A stretch of DNA of 5,028 nucleotides from an uncultured Hyphomicrobiales bacterium (GCA_903930095.1 CAIYXE010000066.1:1-5028), one strand, 5' to 3'. Shown: positions 1 through 5,028, counted from the first letter of the stretch. The notes: generated by a model not told the origin, from the sequence alone. A program made the numbers and translations.

Positions 1-78
1 GCCGTCGCACACAAACTCCTCGTCCGCCTCAATGCAAAAGCACGCGAAACGCGTGCTCAGTTCGCAAATGCAACTTGA
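1..78 (+). CDS. Probable IS110-family transposase, C-terminal end only (5' part outside window)
   Basis: Frame 1 is open from the window edge to a TGA at 76-78 and gives 25 residues, including AVAHKLLVRLNAKARETR. The pattern of a helix with H/R-K-L/M-L-x-x-L-N-A followed by a basic stretch resembles, from memory, the extreme C-terminus of IS110/IS116/IS902 transposases (the Transposase_20 region, which holds the catalytic serine further upstream). These enzymes move an insertion sequence using a DEDD domain plus a serine domain and, in studied members, a bridge RNA encoded in the element's non-coding end. Only the tail is visible, so I cannot tell whether the gene is intact, and no catalytic residue lies inside the window. 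The element's right end cannot be placed, because this family usually lacks clear terminal inverted repeats. It could instead be the tail of an unrelated protein. Confidence 0.45.
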   Translation, partial: AVAHKLLVRLNAKARETRAQFANAT

Positions 79-93
79 CACTCAAGACAGTCG

Positions 94-143
94 CTCTCCC
101 CCGGAGGGGGAGAGGGATAGAAACGACCGGCCTCGCGTTCATC
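94..143. repeat. REP-like palindromic repeat, copy A
   Basis: A 9-bp perfect stem (94-102 with 106-114, loop GGA) made of C/T and G/A runs is followed by a conserved 29-base tail (115-143). Positions 99-143 match 325-369 at 44 of 45 bases; the only difference is G at 125 against A at 351. The long left arm present in copy B (304-317) is absent here, so this copy is shorter at its left end. There is no T-run after the stem on either strand, so it is a poor candidate for an intrinsic terminator. It resembles the dispersed intergenic palindromes of alphaproteobacteria. Confidence 0.8.
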
Positions 144-182
144 CTCCCACCGGAGGAGAGGTAAGCAACCGGCTCTCGCATT
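142..182. repeat. Degenerate REP-like hairpin and tail between better copies
   Basis: A 6-bp stem (142-147 with 152-157, loop CACC) is followed by a tail (about 161-182) that loosely resembles the conserved tail of copies A and B: a run with AACCGGC, then CTCGC and a T-rich end. With the hairpins at 94-114 and 183-205 it forms a series spaced by roughly 41-48 bases. It is best read as a decayed or partial repeat unit. The match is by eye and weaker than that of the other copies. Confidence 0.5.
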
Positions 183-220
183 CCTCTCCCCCACCGGGGG
201 AGAGGGAAGGGTGAGGGGGT
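183..220 (-). repeat. REP-like repeat in inverted orientation (left arm of an inverted pair)
   Basis: This contains a 10-bp perfect hairpin (183-192 with 196-205, loop ACC) and a G-rich extension to 220. Its reverse complement matches 304-341 at 34 of 38 bases. The two arms therefore form a large inverted pair with an 83-base spacer, the arrangement called a REPIN when two REP units face each other. In single-stranded form it could fold as two small hairpins or as one long stem of about 38 pairs. Confidence 0.75.
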
Positions 221-303
221 CTGTCCGCAGGTGAATGCCTCGAGGTTGAATGACCATCCGCGCCGCCTGCGCGACATGGGAAGGGCCGGAAAGCGCGGCA
301 GTC
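221..303. other. Unique spacer between the inverted repeat arms
   Basis: These 83 bases have no internal repeat that I can see, no convincing reading frame, no ribosome binding site and no match to an RNA family I recognise. It would be the loop of a structure formed by the arms 183-220 and 304-341. Open frames crossing it on both strands exist only because of high GC content and the repeat sequence. Confidence 0.5.
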
Positions 304-380
304 ACCCCCTCACCCTGCCCTATTCCCCGGAGGGGGAGAGGGATAGAAACAACCGGCCTCGCGTTCATCTGCCCGCCGGG
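304..380 (+). repeat. REP-like palindromic repeat, copy B (most complete unit; right arm of the inverted pair)
   Basis: This is the longest unit. It has a C-rich left arm (304-317), an imperfect 11-bp stem (318-328 with 332-342, loop GGA, one mismatch and one wobble pair), the conserved tail (343-369) and a short closing CCC/GGG hairpin (372-374 with 378-380). Positions 325-369 match copy A at 44 of 45 bases, and 304-341 is an inverted match to 183-220 at 34 of 38. It ends 14 bases before the stop codon of the BKACE gene, which reads towards it, so it lies in that gene's 3' flank and could affect transcript end stability. That role is inferred. Confidence 0.75.
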
Positions 381-393
381 GACGACAGCGGTT

Positions 394-1329
394 CTAGAAC
401 TTCACATTCGCCCCGCCCTTGGTATCCAGCATCACGCGGGCCTCGTCAGATGTGGCGATGTCGATGGAGAGTTCCTCCAGGATGTGGCGGATCTTGGCGA
501 CGAGGGCGGCGTTTGATGGCGCCAACTGACCCTTGCCGAGGAACAGATTGTCCTCCAGCCCGACACGCACATTGGCGCCCATGGTGGCGGCCATGGTTGT
601 GAAGGGCAGCTGGAAGCGGCCAGCCGCCAGCACCGACCAGTGGTACTGGTCGCCGAACAGGCGCTCCGCCGTCTCGCGCATCATCAGCACGTTCTGCGGG
701 TCGGGGCCGATGCCGCCCAATATGCCGAAGATGGTCTGCACGAAGAGCGGCGGCGTCACCAGCTTGCGGTCGAGGAAGTGGGCGAGCGTATAGAGGTGGC
801 CGATGTCATAGCACTCGAATTCGAAGCGCACGCCGTGGCCCTTGCCGAGCCGCTCCAGGATCTTCTCGATGTCGCCGAAGGTGTTGCGGAAGATGAAGTC
901 CTTCGAGTTTTCGAGATGGGCGCGTTCCCAGGGGTGTTTGAAGTCCTGGTAACGGTTGAGCATCGGGAACATGCCGAAATTCATGGTGCCCATGTTGAGC
1001 GACGTCATCTCGGGCGAGAAGGCTTCGGCTGCCGCGATGCGCTCGTCGATGCTCATGCCCTGGCCGCCGCCGGTGGTGATGTTAACGATCGCGTCACAGG
1101 ACTGCTTTATACGCGGAAGAAATGCATTGTAGGTTGTAGGCGACGGCGATGGCTTGCCGTTCTCCGGGTCACGCGCATGGAGATGGAGGATCGAGGCGCC
1201 GGCGGCCGCGGCATCGATGGCCTGGGTGGCGATCTCGTCCGGCGTGACCGGAAGATAGGGCGACATTGACGGCGTGTGGATCGACCCGGTGATGGCACAG
1301 GTGATGATGGTTTTCGACTTCTTGCGCAA
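394..1329 (-). CDS. Beta-keto acid cleavage enzyme (BKACE, DUF849 / 3-keto-5-aminohexanoate cleavage protein family)
   Basis: BKACE enzymes are cytoplasmic zinc-dependent TIM barrels that condense a beta-keto acid with acetyl-CoA and release acetoacetate plus a new acyl-CoA. Known substrates include 3-keto-5-aminohexanoate (lysine fermentation) and dehydrocarnitine (carnitine breakdown). From the TTG start the protein has 311 residues, in the normal range. The N-terminus carries the family block around TGSIHTPSMSPYLPVTP (14-30). The zinc ligands are HLH (H49, H51) and E259, and R255-x-x-x-E259-D260 reproduces the catalytic Arg/Glu/Asp spacing of Kce. The NITTGG turn lies at 83-88. An ATG at 1386 would add 19 residues unlike the family start, so I prefer TTG at 1329, which has AGGGAGG five bases upstream. 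The gene is transcribed alone and divergently from the GGDEF gene. Its stop codon sits inside the perfect palindrome GTTCTAGAAC (391-400). The substrate cannot be read from the sequence; I17 replaces the Kce residue (Glu14) that contacts the substrate amino group. Confidence 0.93.
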   Translation of the reverse strand: MRKKSKTIITCAITGSIHTPSMSPYLPVTPDEIATQAIDAAAAGASILHLHARDPENGKPSPSPTTYNAFLPRIKQSCDAIVNITTGGGQGMSIDERIAAAEAFSPEMTSLNMGTMNFGMFPMLNRYQDFKHPWERAHLENSKDFIFRNTFGDIEKILERLGKGHGVRFEFECYDIGHLYTLAHFLDRKLVTPPLFVQTIFGILGGIGPDPQNVLMMRETAERLFGDQYHWSVLAAGRFQLPFTTMAATMGANVRVGLEDNLFLGKGQLAPSNAALVAKIRHILEELSIDIATSDEARVMLDTKGGANVKF

Positions 1330-1334
1330 AATAG

Positions 1335-1341
1335 CCTCCCT
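1335..1341 (-). promoter_or_regulatory. Ribosome binding site deciding a TTG start for the BKACE gene
   Basis: On the minus strand AGGGAGG is followed by five bases and then TTG at 1329-1327. It is a near-perfect anti-Shine-Dalgarno match at a normal distance. Placing the start here gives an N-terminus (MRKKSKTIITCAITG) that fits the family, while the ATG at 1386 does not. An ATT codon directly before the TTG is a rarer alternative start. Confidence 0.7.
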
Positions 1342-1401
1342 TGGCGCGGATGGGCGGAGGCTAGCGGCGCTGCCGCCCAGCGTCACGCGGAAGTTTCAGC
1401 A

Positions 1402-1429
1402 GGCTTGCCATGCAAGTTTGCCGCAAGCC
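1402..1429. promoter_or_regulatory. Dyad-rich segment in the divergent intergenic region, possible operator
   Basis: GGCTTGC (1402-1408) and GCAAGCC (1423-1429) form a 7-bp inverted repeat. Within it CTTGC-CAT-GCAAG (1404-1416) is a smaller one. GCAAG occurs at 1412 and 1423, about one helical turn apart, and again at 1446. The segment lies between the two divergent starts (1329 and 1474), where a regulator could control both genes. No regulator family can be assigned, and short GC-rich dyads can arise by chance. Confidence 0.25.
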
Positions 1430-1473
1430 GCAGGCCCTAGCGTGCGCAAGCGTTACCCAGACGAGACGCCTCA

Positions 1474-2481
1474 ATGCCATTGACCCTGCGCATCGTTCTC
1501 GCGGCAGTCTCAGGCCTTGCCGGGATCGGCGCCATCTATCTGATCCTGGCGCCGGGCAAGCTGCCCTATGAGCGGGCGCTGGAACTGGGCGCGGTGACGC
1601 TGCTCATCACCGTCATCCTCCTCAACACCGTGTGGGACGCAGTGAACCGCCCCGCGCCCCCGGCTGCGGCCGAAACCGGCCAGACGGCGAGGCTCGCCCC
1701 GGACGGTTCGCCGCGGACCGAGGAGCCGATCCTTGGCGAGATCGCCCGGGTGCTGGGGCTGCTCAAGGGCCATGCCGAGGACAATGCGAACTTCGCCAGC
1801 GTGCTCGACCGCGCCAATGTCGAGCTGCATGAGAGCCTGAAGGCCGGGCAGGTCAGGACCATCATCTCCTACCTGATGGTGGAAAACGACAAGATGCGCA
1901 GCCGCACCGCCAGCCTGCAAACCAGCCTCGAGACCTCGCAGCGCCAGATCGAGCGGCTGAAGTCCAATCTCGCGGATGCCGAGGAACAGGGCCTGAGCGA
2001 CCCGCTGACCGGCCTCAGGAACCGGCGGAGCTTCGACATCATGCTGGCCTCGCAGGTGGCGGCGGCGCGCAACTCCGGCGACCCGCTGTGCCTGATCATC
2101 GCCGACATCGACCACTTCAAGTCGATCAACGACCGCTACGGCCACCCGACGGGGGACGAGGTGCTGAAATGGTTCGCCAAGGTCTTGTCCAGCAACGTCA
2201 AGGGGCGTGACACGGTGGCGCGCTATGGCGGCGAGGAATTCGCCATCATCATGCCGCAGACGACGGTGGACAACGCCTCAACCATCGCGGGCCAGATCAG
2301 GGCGCAGCTCAACGCCCAGTTCTGGCAGAAACCGGGCGCGCCCAACACCATGCTGCGGGTAACGTCGTCCTTCGGGGTGGCGGTGCTGCAACCGGGTGAG
2401 GGAACGAGCGGCCTCATCGCCAGGGCGGACGCGAAACTCTATGAGGCGAAGGCCGCCGGGCGGAACAGGGTCGCGGTGTGA
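1474..2481 (+). CDS. Membrane-anchored GGDEF diguanylate cyclase
   Basis: Diguanylate cyclases join two GTP molecules into c-di-GMP, the second messenger that moves cells between motile and attached states. The 335-residue protein has two hydrophobic helices near the N-terminus (about 7-26 and 36-53), a Pro/Ala-rich link, a helical and probably coiled-coil stretch (about 137-172), then a full GGDEF domain. Visible motifs are the domain-opening DPLTGLRNRR (176-185), the metal-binding DIDHFKSINDRYGH block (211-224) and the active-site GGEEF (252-256), so catalysis is expected. The product-inhibition RxxD motif is altered: the four residues before TVAR read KGRD (243-246), with Lys in place of Arg. 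No PAS, GAF, receiver or EAL domain is present, so the signal must enter through the membrane helices or the coiled coil. ATG 1474 is the only start in the open frame; the Shine-Dalgarno match is weak, suggesting low translation. The gene is probably monocistronic. Confidence 0.93.
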   Translation: MPLTLRIVLAAVSGLAGIGAIYLILAPGKLPYERALELGAVTLLITVILLNTVWDAVNRPAPPAAAETGQTARLAPDGSPRTEEPILGEIARVLGLLKGHAEDNANFASVLDRANVELHESLKAGQVRTIISYLMVENDKMRSRTASLQTSLETSQRQIERLKSNLADAEEQGLSDPLTGLRNRRSFDIMLASQVAAARNSGDPLCLIIADIDHFKSINDRYGHPTGDEVLKWFAKVLSSNVKGRDTVARYGGEEFAIIMPQTTVDNASTIAGQIRAQLNAQFWQKPGAPNTMLRVTSSFGVAVLQPGEGTSGLIARADAKLYEAKAAGRNRVAV

Positions 2482-2553
2482 TCAATCTCCGCGAGCATTT
2501 TCACCTCAAAAATTGCCGGGAAGGATGAGAGCAATCCAGGCCAGCGCGCCATT

Positions 2554-2576
2554 TGGGGCCAGTTCCGAGAACCCCA
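2554..2576. promoter_or_regulatory. Dyad upstream of the binding-protein promoter, possible operator
   Basis: TGGGG (2554-2558) pairs with CCCCA (2572-2576), and inside it GTTC-CGA-GAAC (2562-2572) forms a second short inverted repeat. It lies directly upstream of the proposed -35 box, where an activator could bind. The arms are short and no known binding site is recognised, so this is a weak call. Confidence 0.2.
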
Positions 2577-2605
2577 TTGCCACACTGTTACATGCCCGTC
2601 ATATT
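2577..2605 (+). promoter_or_regulatory. Candidate sigma-70 promoter for the solute-binding protein gene
   Basis: TTGCCA (2577-2582) matches the -35 consensus at five of six positions and is followed after 17 bases by CATATT (2600-2605), which matches the -10 consensus at four of six. It lies in a locally AT-richer stretch of an otherwise GC-rich leader. It would leave a 5' untranslated leader of roughly 90 bases before ATG 2703. I see no known riboswitch in that leader. The call rests on consensus matching by eye only. Confidence 0.3.
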
Positions 2606-2702
2606 AGGTTGAAATGAACCAAGAAGCCGGAAACCGTCCGGACCGGAACAGGGATTCGCGCCTGGCAGTCACGCCCGGTGCCAACTAGGAGGATTACTCT
2701 AT

Positions 2703-3863
2703 ATGAAGAAACTTACGTCTGCGCAGGAAACCATCCGCGCCGCGGCGCTGTCGCGCCGTTCAATCCTGAAGTCGGCCGCGGCGCTGGGCGCCGTTGGCCT
2801 TGCTAGCCCGCTCTTCGTGAAGAACGCGCTGTCGTCTTCGGGCGAGCTCAACCTGCTCATGTGGTCGGACGAATTCCCGGATCCGGTGATCCCGAACTTC
2901 GAGAAGGCCACCGGCATCAAGGTGAACCAGACGCCCTTCTCCCAGAACGAAGAGCAGATCAACAAGCTGCAGGCCACCGGCGGCGAAGGCTTCGATCTCT
3001 GCCAGCCGACGCAGAACCGCGCGCCGCAGTACAAGGACCTTCAGGTTCTCGCTCCCTTCGACATGAACCGGGTGAAGAACCACTCCAACATCATCCCCTC
3101 CATGACCAAGGCCGCGGGCGAGCTTTGGACCTGGGAAGATGGCCTCTACTACATCCCGCATTGCTGGGGTTCGGAAGCCATTTCCTACCGCACCGACCTG
3201 TGGAAGGGCGATCCCAAGGACCTCAGCTACGGCTCGCTCTGGGCCGAGGACGTCAAGGGCCACACGCAGGGCCGCGGCCACTCCTTCCTGCTCGGCATCG
3301 GCCTGTGGATGGACGCAAGCGGCAAGCTGCCTTCCAACCGCATGCTTGACGGCTACAAGGATGAAGAGAGCTTCAAGAAGCTGTGGGATCCGATCCTGGC
3401 CTTCGCCATCGAGCACAAGGCATGGGTCAAGCAGTTCTGGGATTCAGCCGACAACACCAAGTCGGGCCTGATGGAGAACGACGTGTGGATCGGCCAGACC
3501 TGGGACGGCCCCGCCCTGTCGCTCAAGAAGGAAGGCAAGCCCGTCAACTACCAGGCGCCGAAGGAAGGCGCCATCGCATGGGTGGACGGACTGTCGCTGA
3601 TGAAGGCGGCCAAGAACACCGACCAGGTCTATGCCTTCCTCGAGTTCTTGCAGACGCCGGAAGCCTCCGCCGCGGTTGCCGAAGGTTCGGGCTACAACCC
3701 CGTCGTCACCGGCGCGGATGCGCTGCTGTCCGACATCGCCAAGAAGAACTTCCAGGAAGCCTTCCCCGGCGACGCGCTGGCGAACCTCTGGCCCTGGCCG
3801 GCGGAGCCCACCTGGTATGCGGAAATCCGCAGCCAGTACACCGACAAGTTCAAGGCCGCCTGA
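2703..3863 (+). CDS. Tat-exported periplasmic solute-binding protein, PotD-like (polyamine-type ABC importer)
   Basis: This protein would capture a small solute in the periplasm and hand it to an inner-membrane ABC importer. It has 386 residues. The N-terminus carries a twin-arginine signal, LSRRSILKSAAALGAVGL (16-33; R18 and R19), so it is probably exported folded; cleavage is likely around 42-46. The mature part follows the PotD pattern: LLMWSDEFPDPVIPNFEKATGI (51-72, read with a break) opens lobe 1, IPHCWGSEAI (151-160) marks a hinge region, and IGQTWDGPA (263-271) and IAWVDGLSLM (291-300) mark lobe 2. W267, W293 and D295 align by eye with E. coli PotD W229, W255 and D257. The acidic pair of PotD (D168, E171) is not seen in the matching stretch after VKG (184-186), so the ligand may not be a classical polyamine. 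The start is supported by AGGAGG (2687-2692) ten bases upstream. A strong terminator follows, then the ATPase gene. Confidence 0.9.
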   Translation: MKKLTSAQETIRAAALSRRSILKSAAALGAVGLASPLFVKNALSSSGELNLLMWSDEFPDPVIPNFEKATGIKVNQTPFSQNEEQINKLQATGGEGFDLCQPTQNRAPQYKDLQVLAPFDMNRVKNHSNIIPSMTKAAGELWTWEDGLYYIPHCWGSEAISYRTDLWKGDPKDLSYGSLWAEDVKGHTQGRGHSFLLGIGLWMDASGKLPSNRMLDGYKDEESFKKLWDPILAFAIEHKAWVKQFWDSADNTKSGLMENDVWIGQTWDGPALSLKKEGKPVNYQAPKEGAIAWVDGLSLMKAAKNTDQVYAFLEFLQTPEASAAVAEGSGYNPVVTGADALLSDIAKKNFQEAFPGDALANLWPWPAEPTWYAEIRSQYTDKFKAA

Positions 3864-3889
3864 TCCGGCCTTCTGTCCTGCACACTGTG

Positions 3890-3921
3890 GAACCAGCCCC
3901 GTTACGGGGCTGGTTCTTTTT
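3890..3921 (+). terminator. Strong intrinsic terminator between binding-protein and ATPase genes
   Basis: An 11-bp perfect stem pairs 3890-3900 with 3906-3916 around a five-base loop (GTTAC), with five T residues directly after it (3917-3921). It begins 27 bases after the stop codon of the binding-protein gene. In ABC import operons such a structure often ends most transcripts after the binding protein and protects that mRNA from 3' decay, so the binding protein is made in excess. Full termination would require a separate promoter for the ATPase gene. Confidence 0.9.
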
Positions 3922-3940
3922 CATGCTAAGGGCTGGTTCT
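3907..3940 (+). repeat. Direct repeat of the terminator's 3' arm
   Basis: The 11-base string GGGCTGGTTCT occurs at 3907-3917, the downstream arm of the terminator, and again at 3930-3940. The second copy could also pair with the upstream arm (3890-3899), giving a competing stem with a larger loop that takes the T-run out of the terminator position. It may equally be a chance or slippage duplication. Confidence 0.6.
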
Positions 3941-4024
3941 ACTTGAACTCACCCGCACTTCGATAGAAAGTCCGGCAAGAGCCGCGGCATGACGGCCGGC
4001 ATTGTTTCAAGGGGTAGGGAGCGC

Positions 4025-5028
4025 ATGAGCGCCGGCGTAGAACTCGATCACGTCACCGTCCGTTTCGGTCATTTCACGGCTGTGGACGATGCGACACTCG
4101 ACATCAAGGGCGGCGAGTTCTTCTCCTTCCTGGGGCCATCGGGCTGCGGCAAGACCACCATCCTGCGCACGGTCTCGGGCTTCCTCGACCCCTCCGCCGG
4201 AAAGGTCAGGATTGGGGGCCAGGACATGGCCGGCATCGGCCCCAACAAGCGCCCGACGGCGCTGATCTTCCAGAACCTCGCCCTCTTCCCGCTGATGACG
4301 GTGGCTGACAACATCACCTACGGCCTGCGCGTGCGCGGCGCGTCGAAGGCGGAGCGCATGAAGCGTGCGGGCGAATTGCTCGACCTCATCGCGTTGCCTG
4401 ACCAGGGCAACAAGCTGGTGAGCGAGCTCTCCGGCGGCCAGAAGCAGCGCGTGGCGATTGCCCGGGCACTGGCCGTCCAGCCCAAGGTGCTGCTCCTCGA
4501 CGAGCCGCTCTCGGCCCTCGACCTCAAGCTCCGCCAGCACATGAGGAATGAGCTGCGCGCCATCCAGCAGCAGGTGGGCATCACCTTCATCTACATCACC
4601 CATGACCAGGGCGAGGCGCTGACCATGTCAGACCGCATCGCCGTGATGTCCGACGGCGTCATCCAGCAGGTCTCCGACGGCAAGAGCGTCTATGACCATC
4701 CCGACACCGCCTTCGTCGCCTCCTTCGTGGGCGAGAACAATCCCTTCGCCGGACGTGTCGCCACGGCCGATGCCGAATTCGCGGTGATCGAGACGGCGCA
4801 CGGGCCGCTGCGCGGCCACAACGCCCGCGGCCTGAAGCCCGGCGACAAGGCCATCCTCTTCGTCAGGCCCGAATCCTTCCGCCTGGGTCAAGGCGCGCCC
4901 GATGCAACGATCGCCGCCGAGACCCTGTCCAGCGCCTTCGAGGGCAACGCCACGCATGTGTTCCTCAAGGGCGCCACCCGCAAGGACATCACGGTGACGG
5001 TGGGCCGCGACGGCAGCCAGGCCATTCC
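4025..5028 (+). CDS. ABC importer ATPase, PotA/CUT1-like (3' end outside window)
   Basis: This subunit hydrolyses ATP on the cytoplasmic face to drive uptake through two permease subunits. The window holds 334 residues with no stop codon; relatives have about 350-370, so only the tail is missing. The nucleotide-binding domain is complete: Walker A GPSGCGKT (37-44), Q-loop Q83, signature LSGGQ (135-139), Walker B VLLLDEP (155-161), D-loop SALD (163-166) and switch H193. A C-terminal regulatory TOBE-type region starts near 240 (after FVGENNPF) and includes VRPESFRL (280-287). The predicted start ATG 4025 has the purine-rich AAGGGGTAGGGAG just upstream (4009-4021). An in-frame ATG at 3989 would add 12 residues that do not fit the family, so I reject it. 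The gene lies 161 bases after the binding-protein gene on the same strand and most likely belongs to the same importer. Permease genes would be expected to the right. The ligand is not determined by this subunit. Confidence 0.95.
   Translation, partial: MSAGVELDHVTVRFGHFTAVDDATLDIKGGEFFSFLGPSGCGKTTILRTVSGFLDPSAGKVRIGGQDMAGIGPNKRPTALIFQNLALFPLMTVADNITYGLRVRGASKAERMKRAGELLDLIALPDQGNKLVSELSGGQKQRVAIARALAVQPKVLLLDEPLSALDLKLRQHMRNELRAIQQQVGITFIYITHDQGEALTMSDRIAVMSDGVIQQVSDGKSVYDHPDTAFVASFVGENNPFAGRVATADAEFAVIETAHGPLRGHNARGLKPGDKAILFVRPESFRLGQGAPDATIAAETLSSAFEGNATHVFLKGATRKDITVTVGRDGSQAI

Noticed and set aside
94..369. Possible CRISPR array, because a near-identical repeat with spacers is present.
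   Set aside because: Only two good direct copies exist, 226 bases apart, with partial and inverted copies between them. There is no regular repeat-spacer period and no cas gene is visible.
391..400. The perfect palindrome GTTCTAGAAC over the BKACE stop codon as a regulatory site.
   Set aside because: A single 10-base palindrome that includes coding sequence and a stop codon is likely chance; no partner site or known motif supports a function.
29..602. Several small overlapping open frames on both strands in the repeat region.
   Set aside because: They run through the hairpin repeats, are rich in P, R, G and S, lack ribosome binding sites, and some extend into the BKACE gene in another frame.
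640..1269. A 209-residue plus-strand open frame opposite the BKACE gene.
   Set aside because: It is antisense to a gene with clear catalytic motifs, has low-complexity composition rich in V, E, R and H typical of a GC-rich shadow frame, and matches no family I know.
1510..2145. A 211-residue minus-strand open frame opposite the GGDEF gene.
   Set aside because: It is antisense to a complete GGDEF protein with all motifs; the long frame is explained by high GC at third codon positions.
2482..2702. A riboswitch or small RNA in the leader of the binding-protein gene.
   Set aside because: Apart from short dyads I see no conserved riboswitch core and no terminator or RBS-sequestering hairpin before AGGAGG at 2687.
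3943..3969. A second promoter for the ATPase gene (TTGAAC, then TAGAAA).
   Set aside because: Only four of six matches in each box and a spacer of 15 bases; too weak to list, though a promoter somewhere in 3922-4024 would make sense after the terminator.
4007..4957. Minus-strand open frames of up to 198 residues opposite the ABC ATPase gene.
   Set aside because: The plus strand encodes every canonical ABC ATPase motif without interruption, so these are shadows.

Overview
The window looks like chromosomal DNA from a high-GC alphaproteobacterium, probably of the Rhizobiales/Hyphomicrobiales type. The reasons are strong GC bias at third codon positions, the style of the encoded proteins (a BKACE-family enzyme, a short two-helix GGDEF protein, a PotD/PotA-like ABC system), and dispersed palindromic repeats built on C- and G-rich arms, which are common in that group. 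This is inferred from style; no marker gene fixes the species.

Layout. Positions 1-78 encode the last 25 residues of an open frame that resembles the C-terminus of an IS110-family transposase. Positions 79-393 hold no credible gene. This stretch is filled with a mosaic of REP-like hairpins: two nearly identical 45-bp direct copies (99-143 and 325-369) and a 38-bp inverted pair (183-220 and 304-341) around an 83-bp spacer. Positions 394-1329 (minus strand) encode a beta-keto acid cleavage enzyme, with its zinc and catalytic residues visible and a likely TTG start. A 144-bp intergenic region with small dyads separates it from a divergent gene at 1474-2481 for a membrane-anchored GGDEF diguanylate cyclase. 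A 221-bp non-coding leader precedes 2703-3863, a Tat-exported PotD-like solute-binding protein. A strong intrinsic terminator at 3890-3921 follows. At 4025 a PotA-like ABC ATPase begins and runs off the window end, with only its last part missing.

How the genes work together. The binding protein and ATPase are two parts of one importer of the spermidine/putrescine (PotABCD) class; the permease genes should lie past the right edge. The terminator between them would let the binding protein be made in excess over the membrane parts. The BKACE enzyme could act on a compound brought in by such a transporter (dehydrocarnitine and 3-keto-5-aminohexanoate are known BKACE substrates), but a cyclase gene on the other strand lies between them, so this link is speculation. 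The cyclase makes the second messenger c-di-GMP and has no visible tie to its neighbours.

I found no sign of a defence system, CRISPR array, phage module, tRNA or rRNA. The features most worth a second look are the repeat mosaic beside the transposase end, and sequence changes in the binding protein and the BKACE enzyme that bear on their ligands.
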